DNA of 64,000 nt from Conus ventricosus (lineage: Eukaryota; Mollusca; Gastropoda; Neogastropoda; Conidae). The position numbers and the translations under genes are program-made. This document shows, piece after piece, positions 11,107 through 24,076 of this stretch (positions are counted from its first letter, which is position 1; the number at the start of each line of letters is the position of its first letter). The notes under the pieces were generated by a model. It ran no database searches. It was not told the origin of the DNA and saw nothing but the letters and a program-made list of their open reading frames with translations. The DNA is taken from contig CM031622.1 of the NCBI GenBank assembly GCA_018398815.1, forward strand, positions 13,188,248 through 13,252,247, written 5' to 3'.

Positions 11107-11428
11107 TTTAGCCCTGCTGAAACTTCTGACCAACACTGGGCCTGGCAGAGGCCAGTTCATGTTGCCAAAAGGAAGCATCAACAATGTAGTCCTTCGGGAC
11201 TCTATAAGGTCATCGGCAGTATATATTGGCTGTAATGACCTCTCTATGAGGTCATCAGCAGTATATATTGACTGTAATGACCTCTTGCATTTGATGGTCC
11301 TGCACATTGTGGTCGGACTGAAGCCTTAGTTTTGATTTTCTTTTACATCTTACCTGTGGGAATCCTTGGTGATCCAGGCTGACGGAGACTGTCCATGAAA
11401 AGATATAGGTACACATGCACGTGTGCAG

Positions 11429-11432
<4 letters not shown>

Positions 11433-11463
<31 letters not shown>
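11433..11463. repeat. (CA)n microsatellite
   Basis: A pure CA run of about 30 bp, with a shorter second CA run at 11550-11566. The intronic stretch 11567-12060 shows only a partial 60-bp duplication around GGGGATTATCAGCACAGGGC and no gene. Confidence 0.95.
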
Positions 11464-11465
<2 letters not shown>

Positions 11466-12067
11466 ATATATTTGCCCTGTCTCTGAAGTTCTGTGTCAAA
11501 GCCTTTAGTGTCATGAAAACTGACCTGTTAAGGGGACATGCACACGTGAACACACACACACACACATTTTCCTTGTCTGAAATGGGAGCACTCTCCTTGG
11601 AAGGGCAGGCACATCCTCATTTCCCTATTAATTAAGTCGACTTTGGCTCATGGGGTCTGGCTGCAGGAGAGAGAAATTTGTGTCGTCCGTATGGGACTTA
11701 GGTTAATGTTGTTTCCAGGTTTCTGGAATATAGGTTTTTAAATCCATATCCCAAATATTCAGTGTTGTTTGTTTGGGAAAGTGATAATGAAATAAAGCTG
11801 AAAAGATTATCTGCAGATGTCCGCACCTGCCTGTGGTGGAAGGAAGGCGTGTGTGCTGTGACTGTGTGTGTTGACAGTGGGGATTATCAGCACAGGGCAA
11901 CGGGTTGGGGTGAAAGAGAGGCGTGTGTGCTGACTGTGTGTTGGGAGTGGGGATTATCAGCACAGGGCAACGGGTTGGGATGGCCTGAAAGAGAGGCGCA
12001 TGACAAGATAATTATCTGACCACAATGTGCAAGACCATGAAATATGAGAGCATTTTTCTTTAATGTC

Positions 12068-13118
12068 ATGACAGTGCTGTGTGTTTGTGTCAATGATTTA
12101 CAGTGCTATGTGTGTCGATGATTTACAGTGCTGTGTGTTTGTCGATGATTTACAGTGCTATGTGTGTCGATGATTTACAGTGCTGTGTGTTTGTGTCGAT
12201 GATTTACAGTGCTGTGTGTTTGTGTCGATGATTTACAGTGCTGTGTGTTTGTGTCGATGATTTACAGTGCTGTGTGTTTGTGGCAATGATTTACAGTGCT
12301 GTGTGTTTGCGTTGATGATTTACAGTGCTGTGTGTGTCGATGATTACAGTGCTGTGTGTGTGTGTCGATTATTTACAGTGCTTTGTGTTTGTGTCGATTT
12401 ACAGTGCTGTGTGTGTGTGTGTTGATTTACAGTGCTGTGTGTTTATGTAGATGATTTACAGTGCTGTGTGTGTGTCGATGATTTACATGGCTGTGTGCGA
12501 GTGTCGATTTACAGTGCTCTGTGTGTGTGTCCATGATTTACAGTGCTGTGTGTGTGTGTGGCCATGATTTACAGTGCTGTGCGTTTTTTGACAGTGATTT
12601 ACAGTGCTGTGTGTTTTTCGACAGTGATTTACAGTGCTATGTGTGGCGATGATTTACAGTGATGTGTGTTTGTGTTGATGATTTACAGTGCTCTGTGTAT
12701 GTGTAGATGATTTACAGTGCTATGTGTGTCGATGATTTACAGTGCTGTGTGTGTGTCAATGATTTACAGTGCTGTGTGTGTGTCAATGATTTACAGTGCT
12801 GTGTGTTTGTGGCGGTGATTTGCAGTGCTGTTGTGTGGCGGTGATTTACAGTGCTGTGTGTTTGTGTCGGTGATTTACAGTGCTGTGTGTGTGTCAATGA
12901 TTTACAGTGCTGTGTGTGTGTCAGTGATTTACAGTGCTGTGTGTTTGTGGCGGTGATTTGCAGTGCTGTTGTGTGGCGGTGATTTACAGTGCTGAGTGTT
13001 TGTGTTGATGATTTACAGTGTTGTGTGTGTGTGTGTGTGTTGATGATTTACAGTGCTGTGTGTTTATGTCAGTGATTTGCGGTGCTGTGTGTTAGTGTCA
13101 GTGATTTGCGGTGCTGTG
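12068..13118. repeat. About 29-bp minisatellite, about 36 copies
   Basis: Units contain GATGATTTACAGTGCTGTG followed by TGTTTGTGTC, with much TG slippage that varies the length from about 24 to 33 bp. The array fills the intron before the last coding exon and ends about 40 bp upstream of its acceptor. Confidence 0.95.
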
Positions 13119-13159
13119 TGGCCGTGGTGCTGAAGGCCTGGCTGTGTTGCTGTGTGTAG

Positions 13160-13231
13160 ACTCCTGTGGACTCTAAGCCAGTGGACAACAAGAACAACAG
13201 CCTGCTGCAACAGCTCCTGGCCGACTGTTGA
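13160..13231 (+). CDS. p160/NCOA-like coactivator, terminal exon with C-terminal LXXLL box and stop
   Basis: The acceptor AG ends at 13159 and the exon is in phase 0, matching the donor at 9593. It encodes 23 residues (TPVDSKPVDNKN, then NSLLQQLLADC) and a TGA stop at 13229-13231. The string LLQQLL contains the LXXLL nuclear-receptor box within three residues of the end. From family knowledge, vertebrate SRC-1a (NCOA1) also ends in a serine followed by an LLQQLL box, which is my main reason for assigning gene 1 to the p160 family. The glutamine tract and acidic, Pro-rich segments agree. No bHLH-PAS region is in the window, because only the 3' end is present. Another LXXLL coactivator remains possible. 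Confidence 0.6.
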   Translation, partial: TPVDSKPVDNKNNSLLQQLLADC

Positions 13232-13860
13232 CGACGGCGCCATCACTAGTGCAGTTGGTCCTCCTCCCCGTCTCCCCTGCTTGGCGTTTCTGTGGATCTC
13301 CGACACAGACACGATCCATGGGACCTCCGCCCCATTGGCTCGAGGCTTGTTCTCCACCTTGTTGGCTGAACCACTGCGCAGAGAAGGCATCACATTGCAA
13401 CATTCAAACTGTCTGGATCACGACAGGTCAAAGAATGGAAAAAAAAATGCAATTGCTGGTTGCAGTGTTGCTGCTGGAAGCCGTTTTCCTTCAGGGTTAC
13501 AAGGTCACAAGCCATCGTCCTTGTTGCTTCGGAGATTGCCGTCCTGCCTGTCAGCGATGAGGAGGTGACACATAGTAGTGGTGTCTGCAGAGAGATCGTG
13601 TTGTTCTGGTGACCGTGAGGATGGCAGTGAAAGACCACTTTGTCAGACACTGGATTTTCAGGATTGGAATATATGTTTATACTTGATTTCCCTGTGTCAA
13701 CCACCCTGGTCTGTCTCTCAGCTCAAGATTGAGAACATTCTTGTTCTCGACTTGAACTGCAACTGAAAACAATTGGGTATGATTTGAACAGTGCACAGTA
13801 ATTGGCAGTATGGGGAAAAAAAAAAAATTTTAAATAAACAAAAAACAAAAAAACCTTGTG
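13232..13860 (+). other. Proximal 3' UTR of the coactivator gene with candidate poly(A) signal
   Basis: The sequence after the stop has no conserved reading frame. A canonical AATAAA occurs at 13833-13838. A longer 3' UTR is possible: the next kilobases are T/G-rich, with further AATAAA-like sites (for example near 17580). The true cleavage site cannot be decided from sequence alone. Confidence 0.4.
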
Positions 13861-16800
13861 CATTGTGTGTCTTCACATGGTGAAATGGCGGCAGACTAAG
13901 GAAGATGTGTTGGTGTCCCACAAAGACGATGATCATCCCTCAGTTTGAAACGACTTCCTGTCATCAAGCTGTTGTAATTGAAGGCAGCTGTGTTTCCTGA
14001 CATTGTATGATTTCAGTTTTCCTCTGTGCCTCCAACAAGTGAAGCAGCTGCCTTGGTCTTGTATGGGGCAGTGCAGGACGTGAGGAGTCTGCCCGTTGAA
14101 AGATGTACACATGTACCCCCAGCACTTGTGGTTTAGGCTGATTTACCCGCACATGGTGGCTGCGTGTGTACACAAAGCAAGGAATACCACTCATTTACGA
14201 GGATTGTCCACACTGAAAAGGAAGGAATGGAAAGAAAAAAAAAAGATCGCTTGCCCAAGCTGAAACTGGTGTAGAATCATAGGCAGTGAATATTTGAACA
14301 TGGAAATGACAGAGGACAACCCAAGCTTTTTATTCTTTTTGAAAGAAAAATAGAAAGAAAAAAAAATTGTAGCTGTTGGAAGAGGTGATTTTTTTTTTTC
14401 TATTTTTGGTTGCATTGAAAAAATGACGGAGTTTTGGATATGATGGACCATATGGATGAATCAACATTGGTTGGCAGTGCAGCAGTGAGTGCAGGACACA
14501 GTAGTTTTGTGCAGTCACCAGACGCTGGCTCCAACCATATCGGTGTACTTGACAAGTTGTTGTGGTGTGAGGCTGACTAGTTTCGCACATTGTGGACTGT
14601 GTGTTAATCCATTGAGAACAGGTCAGGGCAAGTCCTAAGCCTTGATGTGTGTGCGTGTGATCATTTGAACAATGGTATGCATTGCTGCCTGCCCCACCCC
14701 TGAGAAAGTGTAGATAACAGTGGACAAACATTGTAGCTTTCTAATGTCTGTGGGTTTGGTGGGACAGTCGTGTCAGGTCAGCCTGGATGGTGGGGCTAGT
14801 TCCTTTCCCCCATCAGTCCTCTTCCCCTCGCAAGTGCCATTGTAAGCCAGTGAACTGTGGAAGTCAGCTGTCAACAGTTTTCCCATTCTGTTTGCTGTAA
14901 CGCTGGGTGTAGCCCAAGTGCTACACAGTGAAGTGAAGCCTGCCACTCCAGCCGTCTGGACGTATGCTGGCTCTTTGTGTCCCTCTTCAGCTGGGGAGAG
15001 AGGGACAGACGTCAACCAGCCCCTGTGGTGGAGGTCAGGGCCGTTTCGACAGACAGGTCCAACTGTGTGCCATGATAGGACGACGTGACTACATGCTGAC
15101 CCCGCTGTGTCCCTGTGATGAACTAACAAGTGAATGATGCTTGGTCACACGCCCACTCCGGTACCACCTGCACAGCACGCTGGACGCCCCCCCCCCCCCC
15201 CACCTCCCCAATGCATGGACCTGCTCTGTTCCCTCCTGCTGTCCTCCACTACATGAGTGCTGTCCACCAGTACACACGAGGATGGCAGGGTCATGTCTTT
15301 CTGGCAGCACACTCCCTTGCTGATGGAGGGATTCTTTTCACGTACAGTGTGGTAGTCAGTATACTACTGTTTAGGGTGGGAGGAGAAAAGAAATGAAAAA
15401 GGATGGGGGGGGGGGGGTTGCTCAGATCATGGATACTAATGAAGGGGAAATAGACGGGAGTACATTGGTCACACAAGACATTTTTTGTGCTACAGTACTA
15501 GACATTCGTTTTCCTTCCACCAGAGGATTACCTAAATTCCACGGAAATTATTCCTCAAATTATGCCCCCCTCACACTCCCTTGCTTTTAGGAAAGAATGT
15601 GGCCGGTACTTTGTAGTGGTTTGAAAAGACAGACCATTGCTAGTATGGAGGTTCCAGTTATTGTGGAGACGGGTTTCCAAGAGGACGTCTTTGAAATAGG
15701 GAAGATGTACATGCTACGTTGTTTTGGTTTGGCATGACCATGGGCATAGGTGGTTGCAGACAGGTGGAGTTTGATGACAGAAACTGCCCACTGTCTGCCT
15801 GGGGAGTGTGCTGTTGGTCACTTTGATCTCAGAAGGTTTTGGGTTGTTTGTTTTCCCCCTCTGTCGCCCAGTAGGCTCTGGTTTGTTGCTGACTGTGGTG
15901 TGTGGGCAGTGGATGCCTCCTGTGTCATGTGATGACTATGTCCTTGTTCTGTTGCTGTTGTGAAGAACTCAGGTGACTCTTCATGTTCATGTGTCTGCGT
16001 CCTCCTCCGTCGTGTGTTCTTCAACTGAAACCTTCATCCTTTGAGACTATGGGGGGGGGGGTTGTTTTTTTTATCTTGTGTGAATAAGTTCACGTCTTTG
16101 ATCGTTTCCACTGGAATACTTGGGGTGATGTTGAGAGCATTTCCCTTCTATGTGCACCACCACCAAGGACATGAAAGATGAGCTGTTCTGTGTGGATATC
16201 TTGGTACATAGCAGTGATTTTTTTCCCAGAAGAATGGAGGAAGTGTGTGCATCGGTTCTTGTGGAAACTGGATGGAGGACTCTGCACTGTGTGCTCTTCT
16301 GGCAATGCCACTGAAGCCTTTTTTTTTTCTTTTAATACACCAGTAGTCATAAATCTAAATCCCGTCTGTAAATTTTTTTTCTTATCATTTATATGTGAAT
16401 TGTGTACACAAGTATTGATATGTGTTTGTATGTCTGCTATTACATTCACTGCTTGTCATGTATAAGTGCGCGTGTGTGGGAATGTGCTCACAAATTGGAT
16501 TATATGAGAAATGCATTTTGTACCAACGTGTTTTTTTTTATGATTTCATGGTGTTTTCTAGAAGGGATAATCTTTCCAATTGTGAACATCAGCTCAGGCC
16601 TTTGAAATGAAAAGAATCAGTATTGTAGCCCATGAACTTTGCTGCATGTACAGTGTATTTTGTAGTCACTTTCTTTGAAATCATTTGTTTCAAAAGGTAG
16701 ATCACAGTTGTGCTTTTTCTTGGGAGCAGCTCTTTACATTTGTCAACCATTACTTGTTCAAAGATCAAGACATTTTTTTCATAATCTTAAGATCATGATC

Positions 16801-19800
16801 ACAGATTTTTAAAAATATACAGTGTTTTACAAATCAGCTGTTGTAACAATGATAATTTGATGCTGTTTGAAAGAATAGGAAGACATTTTTTTTAACCTTT
16901 TTTTTTTAAAGCATCTTGCAGTCAAATCTTCAAGAACTGAAAAACTTGGTCTGAGGGTTGGGATTTGTAGAGTGTGGCTTAGTCAGAATGTATATTGGCA
17001 GATTTCACAGTATCTGTTTCTGTGCCTCACAACTCAGTATGCTGATTCACAAAGAAAAATATGCTTCAATATCACCTTTTGGATCTTTTTTCTAATCTTC
17101 AGGGGGGGGGGGGGGGGGGGGGGGTTGAGGTGCATTTTGTTCAATGGATGAATGAGCATGTTCAGAGCACTGAAGCGTCGTTGCTTTATACCTAACAGTG
17201 AAAGTTTTGTCAAGACCACGAGAATGCAGAGCTGATGTGTTCTGTGTGTCTGTGTCTGGCTCACAAATAACGATCTCACAAGAAAAGGTTTGGAGATATC
17301 CACTCTTCTCTTCAGAAATTGGAAGCATACAGCTTGACCTTCATTTTCAGGACTGTTGATTGTATACTTCATTACCCAGTATTGAGCCAGTAATTGTGAA
17401 CTGCCAGTCTTCCCTCATTTGAACATTTCTGTTGATGTTTATGGTCAGGATGTGAACATGCTTCAGACCATGTGACTCTTTCTTGAAAATATTTCTTGGT
17501 AATCAGTAGGTCATAACTGCCGTACATTGCTTGCCTTCACTGGAAGGTTTGTGTGGAGCAGGGAAATGGGGTTGGTCAATGGCGCCTTTCAAATAAAACA
17601 CGATCTTGGAAGATAGTATTCTAGGGGGGGGGAGTGTTTGTTTTAATTCATGTCTTGCATAAATTCTGAAACAAAAACTGAATTGGCAGACCCAGGTACT
17701 GTGAAACCAGCCATATATGTTTACATAGATTGGAATGATTGATGATTTTTTTTTTTTACTTGGGGGGGGGGGATTGAGTACCTTGTTTGTATAGAGAGCT
17801 GAGAGTAACATTTTTGGAATTGAATGATGCCTTAAAGCCTGGGCAGGGGAGGGGTGGGTGTTTGTGCATGTTGTTATCCAGTATCAAGAGCTTAGAGTAA
17901 CAATTTTATATTTAACTATTTTAACCCTCTTGACAGGCGAGAACCCGCTAGCGCCCAACCGGAAATCACACGGCCAAAACGCTGAGCAACTGCCAGCGCC
18001 CGGTAAAACACGTGGCAACAATGGGCGCCGCCATATTTCTCGTAGAAAAGGAAGTCTCACGAGAACGTGACTTCCTTCTTCCTGTGGCCATTTACTTCCG
18101 TTTGCAAAAAACCGCGAGTCGATACGTGCCGCCACGGCTGTTCAGAGCAAGCCACTTAGTTCTGAGAGGCAGGGGAGTTTACAGCTCTCCCACAGCTGCA
18201 GAGGCCAAGCTGTGAATGCAGGTCAAGGAAAGGGGTGTTTTCTGCAGGCTGCTCCCCACCAGCCAGCTAACCGTGCTGTACTCGACCAACTGAATGTCAT
18301 CTGTGTACAGCTGGTCTGGCAGCAATGTGTTCGGCATTGATGAGCGGCCATTACAAATGGGGCTCTTAGTTTGATAATCAGTGGTTGTCATGAAAAATGT
18401 AATATATCTGTGCTCTTGAGATGACTGAATAGGCGAATTCCCGACAATTCTTTTAATACCAAACTCGACTAGGTTTATTTTCCTGTAGATAATGTAGATA
18501 CGGCATGAAAGCTTGTACACAAGAGGTCAGGCGATATTCAAACAATGACAACACACACACACAATTGTGCAAGAATGACGTCATCACTTTCTGGGAACTT
18601 AATTTTCCCTAGTTAACTAGTACACAAGTTTGATACATGCCTCTGCTTGGACTACAACAACAAAAATGTTGGGTCAGAAATGTGTAAGGCTTGTTTGTTC
18701 GGCCCTATAACTAAGTGTCTCGAATGGGACAGAAAAATAAAGCTGTGGCCGTAGTTCTCGAGTTACGAATTTTTAAAGTTTTGTGGTCGAAATGCTGTTT
18801 TTCGCCATCGCTAACCTTGATTTCTGCCGTTCTATAACGAGATTTAGTGATGAAGATACTGTGATTTGTAGGATTTACGGCATAAGACTTGGTGAAAATG
18901 CTGGGTAATGAAGCTTAGAGTGACCTAGATTTCGACTGGGATGATGTTCCAGGTATGATTCGGAAGAACGTTCTGAAGAAGATTTTTTTTTTTCCCCGAG
19001 TAAATGGCTCATATGATATTCTTCAAACTTATGATATAGCAACATATATATTCGTAGGAATTTTAAAAATTATTTTCATTTCACTATTTCCTTTCCTCTC
19101 TTTTAAATTAATTTTTAAATTGGGTAACCATGTTCAAATTACAGAGTTACTTACCTTGCCGATGGGTTTTCGGCGTAACTAAGCTCAGGTAAGTGCATAC
19201 TAAAGACGGTTAAGCAGCATGTTTTTACATGTTCATGTCAAGTTGCTCGAAAAGGTAGCCCTGGATAATGAAATGCTGAATATGAATTAGGTCTGGGTTT
19301 GTTTGGGTTTTTTTGGTGTTACTGTTCTGACAGTACATGTTTCATGTTGGCTGATAATTTAAGTAGAAGAAGAGCACTGAATCGACTTTTATTTTTAACG
19401 AAACATAAAGTAAATGCGAGGGGATGGATACTAGTCATATTCACTGAACTTGTAGTGGGAGAGAAATGTAATTTTTCCTTTCATTCACAACCATGGACTA
19501 AGCTATGGAAAGTTCTGTGCACGGGTTTGGTTAGTGGTATCGTTTGTTTATCCCCTGTGGAATCAAACTGAAGGGTCCGTGTACTCAGAAATATGCTTGT
19601 GCTGTGCAAGACGTATGTGACAAGTGCTTGATTCTCATCTAAGATCCCCACAATGTTCACTGGTCACTTTAGTTTTACAAAGAGACTACTACTTTTCATG
19701 TTGGAAGGAATTCTGTTGTTGAGCATGATGCAGACATAGTTTAAAGGAGGAGAATTTTGAAACCAGCTTCTGATCAATGGTTGATTAATTCAATATGTTG

Positions 19801-20970
19801 ATCCTGTTGCACTTTTTTCAATGCGTCATTCTTGGGAAATGTGTGGGTTGTCGGCAAGCAAATAGAATTCATCTTAGAAAGTGTACATTCTTATCTGTAA
19901 AGTGCATACATAAGCAAACCATTTGGGGCTTCTTGTGATTTAATAAGCATTTCTGTGTAGAGAAAAGGTAACAGGACAATGAAAAGTCTACACATGGAAT
20001 TAGCAATCGGGTTTTGTGGAGTATGAAAGCAGCTCTTGGTACTAGTGTTGCTGCATAGTTTTTTTTAAAATTAAATTCATATAACTAGTAGAAAAGGCAT
20101 TTCATGCTTGAACAGGCATGCAGCTTGATGTTTATGGAAAAATGCCATGTTAACGTTGAAATGTGCATGAACAAATGTTATTTTATTCCCTCCCACCCAG
20201 TAGGAAAAAAAGGTCATTTGTTTTAAATTCGGGAAAGCAAATCTTTATCGAGGAAGGGAGATGATGGAACAGCCAACAAACCATATCTTCACTGTTATGA
20301 TGTGGCTGTTCATTCTGAACGTGCCTAGGCACCCATTTGCCCAGCACAGATGTAGACACAAGAAACAGAACCAGCAAGGCCTGAACCCGTGCCTGGCCTA
20401 GGCCCACAGCAACAACTAACAGAATAGAACATTCATGCAAGACGGGCATAGCCTTGTGATTTTGAACATTACACTGTATTATCCACCTAGTAGAACTGAA
20501 CAGAAAGTGCAGGTAACTTTGGTTTGAAGGGTATATAAGGAAACCTGAAGTAAAGTGGTGAGAAGGAAAAATAACAAGAAAGAAAGATTACCCATGGCAA
20601 GACCCTCAAAACTCCAATCAAATGCTGTTAAGGACACCAGTTCTAGCACAAATGCAGACAGAAGAAACTTGAAACCGCTTAAAGAGGATGTTCCAAGCCT
20701 GCCCATATACCCTACAGATGCCATTGATCCATGCATGTGTCAGTTGCTGGGTATATGAGCGAGCTAGGAGCATACCTTATTTGAGGACATTTCTTCTCTA
20801 TGCTAGGCAAATCGGTGCCCAGCCTGCGTACATTTAGAGTTATCGATGTGTAACAGTCATGTCATGGAAGCAAATCTTGTTTACTTTTGGCATTTCTCTA
20901 CCTTGCAAGACCTCGTTTTATAACAGACAAGCCGATGTTACCTGTAGTACTGTTACTCGTGTTCAATTTG
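13861..20970. other. No recognisable gene; distal 3' UTR or intergenic DNA
   Basis: This stretch contains only short frames without recognisable domains. It has poly(G) runs at 15405-15418, 17102-17124 and 17763-17772 and a poly(C) run near 15190. Around 17935-18230 there is a GC-richer patch with ETS-like (CCGGAAAT, ACTTCCGT) and GCCGCCATAT strings that could be regulatory, but I see no transcript start. An AT-rich frame at 20555-20758 (+) has no recognised relatives. Confidence 0.5.
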
Positions 20971-20979
20971 ACAGTGCTC

Positions 20980-22038
20980 CAGTGATGTAGATTTTTTAAT
21001 CACCCTATAGGACACTGTGTCCTAGAGATTAAATGTCAATAGGACACAGTGTCCTGGAGTAACCAAAATAATAGGACACCAGACTCGGAACAGGATTCAT
21101 TGTGATAAATGTATTTATTAACTCAAGGTCCGCTGACTAGAACTGGAGAAAAGTATTAAAAATACAAAAACAAATAAAATCAACACAATTATGTTGATGA
21201 CTAGAATCAGGGCAAAGCTTAGTGAAAGTTGTAAAATAAATGGAAATGTTCATGACTAAATGTTAATGTTCATTGTTGCGAGCTGCAAACGACAACAGAA
21301 ATTACTCATTCAGCATCATTGTTGCGAAACAACTGTCTCTTTTCTTGCTTGCCCACTTGCTGACAATGGTGTGCAGATATGACTCTTCCCTTTCCTTCTG
21401 GCCTTCGAGCTTTGTCTTCAGGATCATGTCTTGCATCTTCACTGACAGCCTGTTCCGCCTTGCAGTGCACACCAAATTCTGTGAGCTGAAGCCTCTTTCC
21501 ACATCAGCAGTGTGCACAGGTAGAACAAGGCATATCTGTGCCAGCTTCATCAGATTGGGGAAATCTGCCTTGTGAAACTGACTGATCAGTTTCCACAAAG
21601 AAGCAGTGCTGTCCCTTGGATAAAGCTGTGTGAAGACTGATGGCGTGATGCACACGTTTTTACCACTGTCGGATGTGAAGGAAAACAAACCGCGCGCAGG
21701 CCGGAAATTCAACAAGAGTTACTCGCTCTTGCTGAATTCTAAGTCTGCTCCTCTCGCCTATCGCATCGCGCTTCAGTCGGTGCGTCAGCCTCAGAGCTGT
21801 GCAAATTTTCCCGAACACGCGATGCGCTTGGCTCTGCCTTTCAATGCTACTCAGTCTCGCACGCCTCCGCACAATAAAACGGCTGTAGACTTGTCCGCGA
21901 CCTCGCGAAAACGATAGGACATGCGACCGCTTCGTTTGTATTAGGATCGGACATTTGACCGGATGGAGGTCGAGCCGATCGGTCATTTTACATTTTTATC
22001 GGTCAATGACCGGAGACCGATGGAAATCTACATCACTG
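20980..22038. mobile_element. hAT-family DNA transposon, deleted
   Basis: Perfect 15-bp terminal inverted repeats CAGTGATGTAGATTT bound the element, and the direct repeat GTGCTC flanks it (20974-20979 and 22039-22044). Near the left end the palindromic string AGGACACTGTGTCCT occurs in two forms. Inside is the C-terminal part of a hAT transposase on the minus strand and nothing of the catalytic N-terminal part, so the element is non-autonomous. The flanking DNA 22045-22839 shows no feature. Confidence 0.8.
21302..21715 (-). pseudogene. hAT transposase, C-terminal dimerisation domain
   Basis: The minus-strand frame encodes FPNLMKLAQICLVLPVHTAD, then VERGFSSQNLVCTARRNRLS. This is the hallmark of the hAT C-terminal dimerisation domain (a conserved hydrophobic run, then S/T-x-x-x-ER-x-FS and a later R-x-x-LS). 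The product would be about 138 residues against 600 or more for a full transposase, and the DDE/RNase H part is missing. It lies wholly between the inverted repeats of the element. It is a relic, unless its dimerisation domain is expressed alone. Confidence 0.75.
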
Positions 22039-22839
22039 GTGCTCAAGTGGAGAACTTTGCTTCCGCTCTTAGACGTGTTTGTTCACCTCTTTAGTTGTTG
22101 CTGCTCTGTGCACATGGGAGGTGCTGAATGATTGGGCAAGCTTGGAACATTCCGTTTTTAGAGGTCATGTCTTCAGTGTCATACCTGCATTGATGCGAAG
22201 CAAATTGGTACCATAACTAGTCTTCGATAGAAGTAATAGGTGTTAAGATCTTAAGTAAGGGTGCATACGTTATTCCATGCTTGTTGCTTGCAAAAAGCAT
22301 CCAAGGAGTTGTAACAAAGGTAAGTTCATTCAAATTAACTGTAGGGGGGAAAAAGCATGCTCATGTTATTTAAAGTGCAGTAATAAAGGTCAGTGCATAA
22401 TTATTCTAAAAACCTAACACAGCAGGAATAACAACGGAAGCAAGAGGACAGTCCTCTTTCTGCCAGCATGGCCACTATGATTCCTTTCCCTCCTCTCACC
22501 AGTTGGGATGGGGATAGCTGGAGTGCCGTTGCTTGAAATGGGCACCAGTTTACCTCGGGCATGCCAACCCTAGAGGCTGCTTCCATTGGCTTGAATGAAG
22601 TGTTGGCTTTAACTTATGTGTATGACAAGTGGGCATATTCTTTTTGCCACTAAAAAGGTCTTGTAATAAACCAGCCAAGTGTTTAGAGGCCTGTGTCATC
22701 CGGAGATCATTCAGGTAGGTGCAGGCCACTTTTAGTTGAGAGCTGTACACTGAATTTATCTAGTAAAATGCAGGTGTACATGCTCTCTAGAAACATAGTT
22801 AAACAGGGTTTTGACCACAGATCTTCTGTAAACAATGGA

Positions 22840-23809
22840 AAATGTCTTTGAGGATGCTTAGAAGATTTTAAAATAGAAAAAAAAGAAAGAAAAAAACAGA
22901 ACAAAAATCTACAACGTTTCGGTCATAGACTGTCTTTGGGACTTGTGACATAAACAGAAAAACAAATAAATTACGTATAGACAATGAGATGTGAAGACAT
23001 ACGTAAACGGACGAGTATGTGTTTAAAGGTGTGTGTGTGCATGCCTGCGCTCACGTGTGTGTGCGCGCGTGCATGGAGAGAAAAAAACGCTTTGTGGAAC
23101 ACCTCGGAGCCACCCCGTTGTCTCATTGAACACCAGTGGGGATTCATTTCAGCGCTGATTGCCACAGCCAAACCCATATTTCCATCACTGGTGTTGGGCA
23201 GAACCACTCCTCGGCTCCAGAAAGAAAATTCATGGAGTCCAGGATCATCTCTAGACTTGGCACCACAATCCCTGATGGACTCGACTCCCACATCTGACTT
23301 TTTTTTAGTTTGAATCATTCCAGTTCTTTGCCCTTGCTTTCCTTTCCCCAGACCTATCCTCCATCCCTTTCTCTCTACACCCCATCCTCCAATTTTCCCA
23401 TCCCACCATATTTACATTCACACTCCATGTTCATATTAACATAACGTGTAGAGCATAATATGTACCCCCCAAACACAATCTCCACCATCCATCATGCATG
23501 CACACTTGTAGACACATACCCATGTGAACAATCCATATGTACGTATGTTTTTTATAGGAGTTTCCTCCACCCAACCCCCTTCCCCAACCCCTCCCCCATC
23601 CCCACAAACACACACACCCCACTCCCGTGTATTTTGTATTTGTTTTTTTGTTGTTGTTTTTTTTCCTCGTACACACTCTCAAGCGCCCCCTTCCAAGCGA
23701 AGACTCCTACCTTTCTCTCTTCTTCTGTATCTCTAGTTCCGTGAGCCTTTTCCCGCTATGTGCCTCTTTTTTTCCTTTTCACCATTACACACACACACAC
23801 ATGCACGCA

Positions 23810-23856
<47 letters not shown>

Positions 23857-24076
23857 CCGCACACACACACAACACACACCACACATCTTAAAACACGTAA
23901 TCGTCCGTTTACGTATTTAATACGTCATTGCTTATAGATATGTATTTATTTGTTTTCTTTTTATGTCACAAGTCCTGAAGATGGTCTATGACCGAAACAT
24001 TGTAGATTTTTGTTCTGGGTTTTGTTGTTGTTTTTCTATTTTAAGATCTTCTAAGCATCCTCAAAGACATTTTGCA
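22840..24076. mobile_element. Foldback element with about 160-180-bp inverted arms and hammerhead-like motif
   Basis: The left arm (about 22840-22996) and right arm (about 23895-24076) are inverted copies of each other, both reading from AAAGACATTTT through the motif GACCGAAACRTTGTAGA to CGTCCGTTTACGTA. The right arm at 23970-24009 has the order CTGAAGA, GGTC-TAT-GACC, GAAAC, ATT, GT, A, then bases that pair with the 5' flank, similar to a type I hammerhead ribozyme. The interior (22997-23894) has no recognised protein, a CA microsatellite at 23788-23855 and pyrimidine-rich DNA. Confidence 0.65.

Noticed and set aside
17935..18230. A GC-rich patch with ETS-like and GCCGCCATAT strings as a promoter
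   Set aside because: Suggestive, but no downstream exon or start could be identified, so it was not annotated as a promoter.
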